From positions 996,501-1,060,500 of the forward strand of contig CM035353.1 of NCBI GenBank assembly GCA_020137815.1: DNA of 64,000 bases, given 5' to 3'. Within the stretch, counting starts at the first letter, position 1. The number at the start of each line of letters is the position of its first letter. The DNA is from Hormiphora californensis. Its lineage: Eukaryota; Ctenophora; Tentaculata; Cydippida; Pleurobrachiidae. Made by a program: the position numbers and the translations under genes. The notes under the pieces were generated by a model. The model searched no databases. It had not been told where the DNA came from and saw only the letters and a program-made list of their open reading frames with translations. Below, in pieces: positions 21,871 through 31,735 of the stretch.

Positions 21871-24800
21871 ATGGCTCCGGATATTGTAACTTCTGTTATT
21901 TTGTTAATTGTAAACATAGCTTTCCTATGTTTTGGAGGCCTTATTTTCAGTGTCATTGAGTCCAACGCCCTTGATAAACAGGTGAGCTGTACAACAGTAC
22001 TTTCTAAATCTATATGGCCGTGAAAAGAACAATATAATATATCTCAATCCCACTGATGCTGTTATTCTCAAAATCAAATTCCTGCAGCTGGCGCGATATG
22101 CGGAGATTAGGGGCCAAATGCACGCAGCAGCGGACAGACCCGGTTACCCAGGGTAAGTGTATATAAACCTATTAGGCCCCCTCTAGGTAGGGTAGGCCAG
22201 GTAGGGTAGGGTAGGGGAGGTGCATATAATCCTATTATAATGAACCTATTAGGGCCCCCTCTAGGTAGGGTAGGCCAGGTAGGGTAGGGTAGGTGTATAA
22301 TCCTATTATAATGAACCTATTAGGGCCCCCTCTAGGTAGGGTAGGCCAGGTAGGGTAGGGTAGGGTAGGTGTATAATCCTATTATAATAACAGTTGCTGT
22401 CTGATGGCTCCGACCCCGTTTCGATTATCGAGCGCTGCCAGACTCTAATTGACCTTTGTGATCACGCAGTATTTTGATGCTCTGTACTGTTTAGGCTTGA
22501 TTATCTGGTGAATAACGCGACAGTGAAATGTGGAAATGAACGTGTAGTGCCGTGGACATACGGTCAGTCCTTTAACTTCGCCCTCTCGATCGTGACTACT
22601 GTTGGTACGTATATAACTAGCTATTAATGTATGATAATGATGTGATACTAAATAATTATACCAGGCTGTGTCATGTCCTAACTTTACTCTTTCCTGTCTA
22701 GGTTGGGGAGTCATGTCCTAACTTTACTCTTTTCTGTCTAGGTTGGGGAGTCATGTCCTAACTTCACTCTTTTCTATCTAGGTTGGGGAATCATGTCCCC
22801 GTCTAACTTTACTCTTTTCTGTCTAGGTTGGGGAGTCATGTCCTAACTTTACTCTTTTCTGTCTAGGTTGGGGAGTCATGTCCTAACTTTACTCTTTTCT
22901 GTCTATAGGTTGGGGAGTCATGTCCTAACTTTACTCTGTCTAGGTTGGGGAGTCATGTCCTAACTTTACTCTTTTCTGTCTAGGTTGGGGAGTCATGTCC
23001 TAACTTCACTCTTTTCTGTCTAGGTTGGGGAATCATGTCCCCGTCTAACTTTACTCTTTTCTGTCTAGGTTGGGGAGTCATGTCCTAACTTTACTCTTTT
23101 CTGTCTAGGTTGGGGAGTCATGTCCTAACTTCACTCTTTTCTGTCTAGGTTGGGGAGTCATGTCCTAACTTTACTCTTTTCTGTCTAGGTTGGGGAGTCA
23201 TGTCCTAACTTCACTCTTTTCTGTCTAGGTTGGGGAGTCATGTCCTAACTTTACTCTTTTCTGTCTAGGTTGGGGAATCATGTCCCCGTCTAACTTCACT
23301 CTTTTCTGTCTAGGTTGGGGAGTCATGTCCTAACTTTACTCTGTCTAGGTTGGGGAGTCATGTCCTAACTTTACTCTTTTCTGTCTAGGTTGGGGAGTCA
23401 TGTCCTAACTTTACTCTTTTCTGTCTAGGTTGGGGAGTCATGTCCTAACTTCACTCTTTTCTGTCTAGGTTGGGGAGTCATGTCCTAACTTTACTCTTTT
23501 CTGTCTAGGTTGGGGAGTCATGTCCTAACTTTACTCTTTTCTGTCTAGGTTGGGGAGTCATGTCCTAACTTTACTCTGTCTAGGTTGGGGAGTCATGTCC
23601 TAACTTTACTCTTTTCTGTCTAGGTTGGGGAGTCATGTCCTAACTTCACTCTGTCTAGGTTGGGGAGTCATGTCCTAACTTTACTCTTTTCTGTCTAGGT
23701 TGGGGAGTCATGTCCCTGTCTAACTTCACTCTTTTCTGTCTAGGTTGGGGAGTCATGTCCCCGTCTAACTTCACTCTTTCCTGTCTAGGTTGGGGAGTCA
23801 TGTCCCCGTCTAACTTTACTCTGTCTAGGTTGGGGAGTCATGTCCCCATCTAACTTTACTCTTTCCTGTCTAGGTTGGGGAGTCATGTCCTAACTTTACT
23901 CTGTCTAGGTTGGGGAGTCATGTCCCCGTCTAATTTTACCACAAAGGCTGTGGTGTGTATATATGCCCTCCTTGGTATACCTGTATTTGCTATGCTCATC
24001 GGACTCATCAAAGATAAATGTGGGAGGATGTTCAGGAAAATGGTAAGTTGCATCTAATATACTATCTAATACAGTCGGACCCCGATTTACCGGGAGGATA
24101 ATCTTCCCCCGAAATAGGAAATTAACAGTATTTGACCCCGATATACCGGGCATCCCGATATACCGGGCAAAACCCTTTCCCCCGAGCATCCCGGTAGAAT
24201 TAATTTCATTACCAAGGATACACTACGATTCTACTATATGTTAATTCTCTCACTCTCTCTGCAGGTTAAGGTATCCCGTGATGTTAGTTGGTATTGGATC
24301 CCCCTTAGCTTTGTCATTTTTGTGACTGTCTTTGCAAATATCGCCGTCAACATGGGCTTAGAGATGGGGAAACAGAAACTAAAGGACATACTGGGCTTTG
24401 AGTGCACTGTCATTGAACCATTCAAATATTGGCAGGTCCGGTATACTAACTATTACATATATAGGGTTGGCTCCATTGCAACCTATTCTCGCTCCGCGAA
24501 GAATGTATGTGAGATCGATCTCAGTCGCGCGCGACGTCGATCTCACTCAGGTATATCATGTCAATGTGGCCAACATATAGGGCTTATCTCCATCTAGTCT
24601 TTCTTTGAGTAAAGAATTGTAAAACTATAACTACTAAAAGAGTTTTCCAAATTCGAATATTTCAGGAGAATTCCTCTATTTGGGACGCTATTTACTTTGG
24701 ATTTATTACAGTCAGTACGATTGGTTTCGGTGATACATATCTCAGGTAATATCTCATGAGAGTCATGATCAGGGATCCCTTAGATATTCATGTTCATGTT

Positions 24801-25289
24801 TGTTTTGTTATAGGTACATAGACAATTGTTAAGACTGTCTTGTACTCGGTACATGAGCAATACAAAATACATACTGGTAATTTTGTTTGATTAATTAATG
24901 TTAATCGAATATGCGTCGACCTAATTACCCCATATATTTATAGGGTGAGTGAGTGCAAAGGAAACAGTGCAGACAGCGTCGTTTCTGCTATCACTGGATT
25001 CGTCCTATTCTCCTATCTCCTAGGTAAACAAGATTGATTAATAATTACGAAGCTGTAATAATTTGTAAAAATAAAACACACTTTTGGCTACATAATATAT
25101 ATTTGATTTAGTTGAACACCCCCCTCACCTCTTATATCTGTTCCAGGTATGATAGGACATCTGTTTGATGTGCTTAGTGAGAAGTCCCAAAGTGGATTCA
25201 CCCGACTCTCAGCCAGACTGTCCAAGAGATACAGTGATACAGAATCAAGCTCTAAGGGAACTACAGAAAACCGCCGGTATGGCGGGTAA
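21871..25289 (+). CDS. two-pore-domain (K2P) potassium channel, complete, eight exons
   Basis: Exons 21871-21981, 22088-22152, 22495-22604, 23909-24042, 24265-24435, 24666-24745, 24944-25023 and 25147-25289 join to 894 nt, or 297 aa. TM1 is within residues 5-30. The extracellular cap includes an N-glycosylation sequon (NAT) and one Cys. Pore loop 1 reads IVTTVGWGVMSP; TM2 follows (IYALLGIPVFAMLIGLI). TM3 is WIPLSFVIFVTVFANIAV; pore 2 is ITVSTIGFGDTYL; TM4 is ITGFVLFSYLLG. The C-terminal tail is short and Ser/Arg-rich. Two pore loops and four TM segments define the family, whose dimers carry potassium leak current in the plasma membrane. The first signature has Trp in place of the usual Tyr. 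An intron splits the Gly codon of that signature. The subfamily cannot be assigned. The stop codon lies at the edge of a tandem repeat. Confidence 0.92.
22163..22385. repeat. three tandem copies of an approximately 80-bp unit in K2P intron 2
   Basis: Each unit contains TTAGGGCCCCCTCTAGG, a TAGGGTAGGCCAGGTAGGG block and ATAATCCTATTATAATGAAC. The number of TAGGG blocks differs between units. Confidence 0.85.
22684..23925 (+). repeat. minisatellite of about 31 copies made of a 3' splice site plus exon start
   Basis: A 35-45 bp unit contains a polypyrimidine tract (ACTCTTTTCTGTC), the acceptor TAG, and the exon start GTTGGGGAGTCATGTCC. I counted 31 copies of the TTGGGGA core. Only the last copy continues into real exon 4 of the K2P gene (from 23909). 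Most internal copies read TCC TAA after the acceptor, so using them would add a stop at once. Some 45-bp copies keep CCCCGTCTAAC, which resembles the exon's own continuation, and have an in-frame length. Confidence 0.95.
24072..24200. mobile_element. fragment of the pogo-like MITE in K2P intron 4
   Basis: Begins TA then CAGTCGGACCCCGATTTACC, identical to the left end of the element at 60625, and carries internal GATATACCGGG repeats. The right terminal repeat is missing, so the copy is truncated. Confidence 0.75.
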
Positions 25290-25419
25290 CCATGGTAACC
25301 AGTAACCATGGTAACCATGGTAACCGTGGTAACCATGGTAACCAGTAACCATGGTAACCATGGTAACCATGGTAACCAGTAACCATGGTAACCATGGTAA
25401 CTGCATGGTAACCATGGTC
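25285..25419. repeat. CCATGGTAA-type tandem repeat starting at the K2P stop codon
   Basis: Units of CCATGGTAA and CCAGTAA alternate. The TAA stop of the K2P gene is within the first GGTAACC of the array. CCATGG and GGTAACC are self-complementary, so the array can fold on itself. Confidence 0.9.
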
Positions 25420-25843
25420 CTTTGCCGCGATGTTGTCAAAAGTGCAGGTTGAAGACTATAAAGGAGCAGTTTATTTTTTGTGTGATATAAAACTGACTCA
25501 GATACAAATTTTAATTGGAGTAATGCACTACGAAATGCCTTGGGTTTCTCGACAAGTTGGCCTTCCAATGACAAAACTTAGAGGGAGGTACTATATAATT
25601 AGACATTTCAAAAACTTTAAAACATTTCAAACATGTTAAATGCTGTGATTATATCAAGAACTTTTCGATTGTGCTTTATTGATTTCTGTTGGTAGTCATG
25701 TATTCATTATATTACACTGATATAATTTATCGAGAGTGAAAATAAATTGAATTCAAGGTTGATGAAGTACCTATTAACATGATGTGTAACCGTTCAGCTG
25801 ATAAATACCCGGCTTCTTGGTGACGCAGTCACCCTTAGGCAGC

Positions 25844-26064
25844 GGATTACGGGGGCCCGGATGAGACGCCCGTACCAGTCGCCCGTACCAGTCGCCCGTA
25901 CATTTGCTTTGCGCATTACGTTTCACCACAACAAAACACATGTGCGTAACGCGCATGTACCTTATTTGTGGTGAAAGTGCGATGAAACGTAATGCGCAAA
26001 GCAAATGTACGGGCGACTGGTACGGGCGATCTATACGGGCGATCTATTCGAGCCCCCGTAATCC
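25844..26064. mobile_element. fold-back element with GC-rich arms
   Basis: GGATTACGGGGGCCCG on the left mirrors CGAGCCCCCGTAATCC on the right. Inside, the TTTGCTTTGCGCATTACG arm mirrors CGTAATGCGCAAAGCAAA. Short tandem GCCCGTACCAGTC units occur inside the left arm. It is about 220 bp and non-coding. Confidence 0.7.
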
Positions 26065-26920
26065 CCCGTGTTACAACTCGCGCGCGTAGCGCGCGAAAAC
26101 GAAGCCCGCGAAGCATCACCAACCCGGCTTCCATTTGGTACTGGAAGAGATGGAGCTTTTTATGTCGTATAATAGTCGTGATATTGCCTCGACCTCATCA
26201 GTGTTATAGTTGCATCATCAAAATGTGTATATTAGTTATTTTATTTACTTCCATTATTTTAACATTCATCACTAAAAAAGCGCTTGTGTTTGCTATCGTT
26301 TCATGTGTATCATCAAGAAAATTGGGCCAAGTTTGCCGCAAAAGTTGTTAAAACGTAGCTCCAATGTCGTGTATATCATAATCCGGCGCTGACAATTGTA
26401 TAGCTTTCTCATGGAAACTCGAGAATTCGGCTAATAGGTCGGATACGAGAGTTAACTGGTCTAAATTCCATAGTAGTGGTAGGGCCAGGGTGCCGGTAAG
26501 CGGTAAATGTAGATATGTGATTATATATTTTGACAAAAACTCAGCCATTTCTTGACCGATTTGCAATCTTGGGCTCATTGGAAAGAGGACATTGAGCTCT
26601 TTCAAATGAGCCGAAAGAAATGAAAATCGTCGCAGACAGACAGACAGAAAGGGGCGTTGCAGTTTTGATCCTTTGTAATCCCCTTTGTAATACTTTACGC
26701 CTTTACGGGGTGCAGTAAAGTAAGGTCGAGCAGGTCGATCAACTTTTAAAAAGTTGTCGCTTTCTCTTTTCTTTTGCTTTATCCTTTGGGCTTTGTTCCA
26801 TATGAGTGTGCGGAATCGTACGTAAGTGCTAAGTGCTGTTTACAAAATTCTACGTCCACGTGACAGAAATTCTTCTACGTGACAGAAATTCTTCTACAGA
26901 GTCTTCGATCAATTCAAATC
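26065..26920. other. non-coding stretch
   Basis: No gene recognised. GCGC-rich sequence at 26075-26110, a CAGACAGACAGA block near 26633 and a repeated TTCTACGTGACAGAAATTC near 26860-26895 are the only structures. Confidence 0.4.
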
Positions 26921-27046
26921 ATGATTTTGCTGTTACTTTGTCTTGGCACCCTAGTGGACTGTGAAACAACACAAAACACAAACAACACCGTCCAACAGTT
27001 CAGGGGGTGTGCCGCATTCACCCACTGCAGCTGGGACAGGTCGTGA
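26921..27046 (+). CDS. short ORF with a signal-peptide-like start (uncertain)
   Basis: A 41-codon frame starts at ATG with a hydrophobic core (MILLLLCLGTLVDC) and then a Cys- and Asn-containing tail. It ends at TGA. A different frame stays open across 26961-27202 with Cys residues up to the gap. A spliced or frameshifted secreted protein is possible, but the 100-N gap prevents a decision. No family recognised. Confidence 0.3.
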   Translation: MILLLLCLGTLVDCETTQNTNNTVQQFRGCAAFTHCSWDRS

Positions 27047-27202
27047 ATGCCCCATATCTAGTATCAACGAAGAGTTCCTGGTTCGTAAATGTCCCAATAT
27101 ACGCCAATTGACAACGATGCAAAACTTCACCGGACAAAGCTCGATGCAGAGAATGTCTTGCATTGGCTCGCCCACATTGAGTTTTGATATAATGAAGACA
27201 CA

Positions 27203-27302
27203 NNNNNNNNNNNNNNNNNNNNNNNNNNNNNNNNNNNNNNNNNNNNNNNNNNNNNNNNNNNNNNNNNNNNNNNNNNNNNNNNNNNNNNNNNNNNNNNNNN
27301 NN
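27203..27302. other. assembly gap (100 N)
   Basis: Exactly 100 N. The right side starts with repeated CGTCTGATTTC motifs, so a repeat may have broken the assembly. Confidence 0.99.
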
Positions 27303-28207
27303 GTACAGACGTGCTTGAGACGAGTTTTGGGCAAAGACGGCCACGGGTTTGGTTTCCGTCTGATTTCAGGGAGTTCCGTCTGATTTCGTCGAACACCGTC
27401 TGATTTCGTCCATGCTGGATCAAGGTAATTGCTCAAAAAATGACACAAAAAAGGCACATAACATGCAGACGCTGATTTTTCATCTCAGCGCTGCAAATAG
27501 CCGCCGCGCGGCGCGTGTATAACATATTCAAAATTTAAACTTGGGTATGAAAAACAGCGCGGCGTTTGCCAAGTTTACGTTTCTGGTTGGAATGCGCTGC
27601 AGCCCCCTCATGCGCGCACCCCCGCAACGAGGGGACTGGAGGGAATGCCGCGCGCGCGTTTGGCCTGATCCCGGCTGGGTCGAAGATAACTTTGCGGTCG
27701 AAAAAACGGCGGTGCCTATAACTTTGGCTCCTGAAGTCCGTTTGACTTGATTCTTTCACCAGTTGTTAGATCTGACGATTATATACCTTGCTGTTTTTGA
27801 GAGAAGTTAATTGGACTTAAGGAGGCTGAGCAATAGCCGTTGAAAGATGGGTTGTTTTCAAAAAGTGACGTCACAGATTCTTGCAGGGACACCATTTTTA
27901 AAATTTCATTCAAATTTCGATTTTACCGCACTCGATTTTGCGGAGTTTGGTTCATATCTCCTGTTCCTGATAAGATAGAGACTTGAAACCGGTTGCATTT
28001 GAAAGCTGTTATCTTCCTCTTTCCAACGCTACCAAAACGATTTCTGTACCTTATCTGGAACCGGAGATATGATTGATTATGTATTCCCCCCTAGCGCGGT
28101 ATTCCCTCCAGGCCCCTTATATTATATTATAAGGGGCCTGCAACGTATGCCAACGTTTCTGGCCAGCGTTAAAATCTGGGTGTTTTGGGAGTGCTGACAA
28201 ACGGTTT
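27303..28207. other. non-coding stretch with a hairpin
   Basis: CGTCTGATTTC occurs three times near 27355-27412. At 28110-28139 a perfect 12-bp stem (AGGCCCCTTATA) closes a 6-base loop. A phrase near 27958-27990 (CTGATAAGATAGAGACTT) recurs at 61863, so part of this stretch is dispersed repeat. Confidence 0.5.
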
Positions 28208-28266
28208 TTTAGGGTTAGGGCTAAAGTAGGGTTAGGGTTAGGGTTGGGGTTTGGGTTGGGGTTAGG
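28208..28266. repeat. interstitial telomere-like repeats
   Basis: Copies of GGGTTA with variants (GGGTTG, GGGTTT, GGGCTA) fill about 59 bp directly upstream of the LINE ORF. TTAGGG is the usual animal telomere repeat. The array is too short and degenerate to be a chromosome end. Confidence 0.75.
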
Positions 28267-28314
28267 CCTTGACATTTCCTACCAGATAAACTTTGAATTA
28301 GCTTAAACGGCTGA

Positions 28315-31254
28315 GTGGTTCGGCGGTGGCATGAGACTGGAGCGAAGGGTAAACAAGGTTGTAGGACTTTAAGGATTGGGCTCGGAAATTGCTTTTCCCT
28401 CCGAAATAAGGTTAACTCGGTCCTGGGTATGATGGTAGAGAATGATTTGGACATCTTAGCTCTAACTGAGACCTGGTTAAAAACGGGAGAGACTGCTGTG
28501 GAAGCCGAAGTTGCAGAGTGGAGGCATAAATTAGTAAGTGCTCCACGGAAAGGGAAAAGAGGGGGAGGGGTTGCGTTTATGATGAGGAATAAGATCAAGT
28601 ACTCTCGATGTAACACTTCCCAAAAGTCTTTTGAGTGCTTGGAGATTTTCGTGAAAGGGACGGTTGGTGTTAGACTTGCGGTTGTCTATCGAACGGGGAA
28701 TGATTACGGCCATTTCATTACGGAGTTTGGGGCATACTTGAACTCATTTCTGTCTAAAGGAGGTACTCCAGTCATATTGGGTGATTTTAATGTAAGGTAC
28801 CAAGATGATTCTGATCGCTTTACTCAAAAATTCAAGGGACTTTTATCGATGGAGGGATGGTCTCAGCATGTCCTGGGAGCGACACATATCAGAGGTGGTT
28901 TACTGGACCTGATTCTAACCAGGGATACGGATGGTACGAACCTTACCGGGCTGGAGATTTATCGGTCACCTGTTCTTCCTGATCACTCACTCGTTAGTTT
29001 TTCTATGGATGTAGCTGGTTTCAGTGCTAATAAGGCCGTTAAGGTTGTACGAAGTCGTAAAATGAAGGACTTGGATATCGAGGATCTCAAGGAGGACATT
29101 CTCCAATCTGACCTGTGTGATGAACTGCCCAACGATCTGGATGACTGTGTAGAACTCTACAACTCCTCACTTACTTCTTTCATGGACAACCGAGCGCCTG
29201 TAATAACTAGAGTGGTTAGTGAGAGGGACGAGCAATGGTTTTCAGAGAACTATGAGGTATGCCAGGCTGCGAAAACTGAGAAAAGGAGAAAGGAGAGGAA
29301 ATATCGTGCTGTACTCAAGACGTCAACAGATCCTGCTGAACTTGTTAAACATTTTAACGCTTCAAAAGAACAGGAAAAGGACTCCGAGAAAATCTTGAAT
29401 GAAACGAGGGAAAAGTTCTTCTCCAAAAAACTTGAATTACAGAAGGATGATCCACGGGGAACATGGCAAACAACGCACCATCTAATGGGGACTAAGAGGG
29501 TGGAGGTTATGCCGGGACACATTGAAAAGGACAGGCTCGCAGACTCTTTCATGGCGGCATTCAAGGGTAAGGTTGATAAAATCTATCGAAAAATGGAGGA
29601 GAAGCTACGAAATGAATCTGATGGTCGTGAATTACAATACCTAACTCAATCTCCAAATGCACCGCGAGTGCCATCATTCAAATTTCAACCGGTGTCTGAT
29701 ACAGTCTTAAGATCGACCATTATGGAGATGGGAACGAAACATTGCGAGCTGGATCCTATACCCACTTCTTTTGTCAGACGATTATTTGGAGAACTCCTCC
29801 CGGTCCTATCTAAGATAGTGAACGACAGCCTATTATCTGGTAAATTCCCTACTGCTTTGAAAACTGCTCTTATTCGTCCTTTGATTAAGAAGTCAGATCT
29901 TGACGCCGATGATCTGGGTAACTACAGACCTGTCAGCAACCTACCATTCCTTGGCAAGCTCATTGAAAAGTGTGCAGCTGATCAGTTCGTCAAGCATCTG
30001 GAAGATAACAACCTTCTATCGAGACATCAATCTGCATATAGACAGCATAAAAGCTGTGAAACTGCCACCCTACGCATATTTGACGATTTGCTAACACTGA
30101 CGGACGAAAGATCGAAGGTGGTGCTCCTGTTATTAGACTTGAGTGCGGCTTTCGATACGGTGAACCACTCGACACTCCTCAAACGATTGGAGCAGCTATA
30201 TGGTGTCAGTGATACCTCTCTTGACTGGTTCCGGAGTTACCTTACGGGTAGGGGTGCTTCTGTGATGGTGGGTGAGTTGAAATCGGCTTTTACTGAGTTG
30301 ACTATTGGAGTGCCTCAGGGATCGATCCTGGGTCCTATTCTGTTCATATGCTACACGAAGGAGCTGGAACTAATTGCTGAGAAACACGGAGTAGGTATCC
30401 ATTTTTACGCAGATGATACCCAGGTGTACGCTGCATATTCAGCGGATGACTTCTCTGATATTGAACAGAAGTTGCAGGCCTGCGTTTCGGATATACAGGC
30501 CTGGCTCACGACTAATTTTCTCCAACTGAACCCTACAAAGACTGAAGTTATGATCCTATCTCCCAGAGGAAGTACCTCTGTAGACTCAGTACAGCTGTTC
30601 AAAGAGGGCACACCCACTGTGGTCACGAACTCGGCAAGGAATCTGGGGGTGTACTTTGACTCTAAACTCTCCATGGATGAACATGTGTTGAAGGTGGTCA
30701 ATGCATGTAAGTCCACTCTGGTTAATTTATGGAGAATCGCCGGGAAGTTGTCGCGAAGACTAAGAACATTACTAGTCTGCAGCTTGATCCACTCCAAAAT
30801 GGATTACTGTAACTCCCTGATGACCGGAATGACAAAGAAGAACGTACAAGAGCTTCAAAAGATCCAAAATGCCGCATCACGTTTCATCTATGGCCAGAGG
30901 CGTTGGCGAGGTACGACCCAGCTACGGAAGGAGCTTCATTTCCTCCCGGTCTCTGAGCGAATTGAGTATAAAACCTGTGTTCTGGTATTCAAATGCTTAA
31001 ACGGACTTGCACCCGACTATCTTAGTGGTCGCCTGCTTAAGAGGAAAACAAAATCAATAGGACTGCGTGCAGATGGAGATAAACTTTTGCTTGAAATCCC
31101 CCATCCAAATTACAAGACAACTGATCGTGCATTCAGCGTATCGGGACCTCGACTATGGAACAAACTGCCAAGAGAATTGCGTGAATCAGAGACTCTAAAA
31201 CGTTTTAAAGTGGATCTAAAGACGTTTTTGTTCTGTAGGGCTTTTGGTGTGTAA
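28315..31254 (+). CDS. LINE ORF2: endonuclease and reverse transcriptase (CR1/Jockey group)
   Basis: An uninterrupted 979-codon frame. The N-terminal AP-type endonuclease shows NCFSLRNK (about residue 25), TETW (51-54), GDFNV (156-160) and DHSLV (223-227). The reverse transcriptase follows: NYRPVSNLPFLGKLIEK, AFDTVNH (612-618), GVPQGSILGPILF (about 665) and YADDTQ (698-703). The C-terminal tail HFLPVSERIEYK ... AFSVSGPRLWNKLP is typical of CR1/L2/Jockey-like elements. The key catalytic Asp and Glu residues are present. A stop lies just upstream and there is no early ATG, so ORF1 and perhaps the first residues of ORF2 are lost. It copies its own RNA into DNA at a nicked target. Confidence 0.95.
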   Translation: MVRRWHETGAKGKQGCRTLRIGLGNCFSLRNKVNSVLGMMVENDLDILALTETWLKTGETAVEAEVAEWRHKLVSAPRKGKRGGGVAFMMRNKIKYSRCNTSQKSFECLEIFVKGTVGVRLAVVYRTGNDYGHFITEFGAYLNSFLSKGGTPVILGDFNVRYQDDSDRFTQKFKGLLSMEGWSQHVLGATHIRGGLLDLILTRDTDGTNLTGLEIYRSPVLPDHSLVSFSMDVAGFSANKAVKVVRSRKMKDLDIEDLKEDILQSDLCDELPNDLDDCVELYNSSLTSFMDNRAPVITRVVSERDEQWFSENYEVCQAAKTEKRRKERKYRAVLKTSTDPAELVKHFNASKEQEKDSEKILNETREKFFSKKLELQKDDPRGTWQTTHHLMGTKRVEVMPGHIEKDRLADSFMAAFKGKVDKIYRKMEEKLRNESDGRELQYLTQSPNAPRVPSFKFQPVSDTVLRSTIMEMGTKHCELDPIPTSFVRRLFGELLPVLSKIVNDSLLSGKFPTALKTALIRPLIKKSDLDADDLGNYRPVSNLPFLGKLIEKCAADQFVKHLEDNNLLSRHQSAYRQHKSCETATLRIFDDLLTLTDERSKVVLLLLDLSAAFDTVNHSTLLKRLEQLYGVSDTSLDWFRSYLTGRGASVMVGELKSAFTELTIGVPQGSILGPILFICYTKELELIAEKHGVGIHFYADDTQVYAAYSADDFSDIEQKLQACVSDIQAWLTTNFLQLNPTKTEVMILSPRGSTSVDSVQLFKEGTPTVVTNSARNLGVYFDSKLSMDEHVLKVVNACKSTLVNLWRIAGKLSRRLRTLLVCSLIHSKMDYCNSLMTGMTKKNVQELQKIQNAASRFIYGQRRWRGTTQLRKELHFLPVSERIEYKTCVLVFKCLNGLAPDYLSGRLLKRKTKSIGLRADGDKLLLEIPHPNYKTTDRAFSVSGPRLWNKLPRELRESETLKRFKVDLKTFLFCRAFGV

Positions 31255-31440
31255 GGAGCTGAAATGTCCATTGTGAAAATAGGAATCCGTTGAATTTCTA
31301 GAGTTAGTAGGAGCCAGGAGATATAGAGGAGGTTGTTTGTGTGTCTGGTGGTCAGTTGTATACTTATTATTGTGTGTGTTCTAGGAAGTGGAGATTTGGG
31401 AGTTGATTGGTTTCTTTTATGTGACGGATCCCCAGAACTC

Positions 31441-31574
31441 GGTAAAAAAAGAGCCTGGGTTAAAAAATCAAAAAAGCAAAGAAAAAAAAGAAAAAAAAAA
31501 AAAAGGAAAAAAAAAAAAAAAAAAAAAGAATCAAAAAAAATCAAAAAATCAAAAAGAGGCAATAATAAAAAGAA

Positions 31575-31611
<37 letters not shown>

Positions 31612-31645
31612 CCCACCCTTCTTTCTCTCAACCTCTTTTCTTCTA

Positions 31646-31722
<77 letters not shown>

Positions 31723-31735
31723 TGTATGTCTGTGT
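31441..31735. repeat. A-rich tract followed by (TG)n
   Basis: A-rich sequence with GAAA and TCAAAAAA blocks spans 31441-31610, then about 70 bp of (TG)n from 31650 with TATG interruptions. It lies in the presumed LINE 3' UTR. Confidence 0.9.

Noticed and set aside
22684-23925. Possible CRISPR-like regular repeat array
   Set aside because: There are no unique spacers; the units are directly tandem and the context is a spliced animal gene.
28208-28266. Chromosome end
   Set aside because: Only about 59 bp of degenerate TTAGGG-like repeats, followed by tens of kilobases of sequence.
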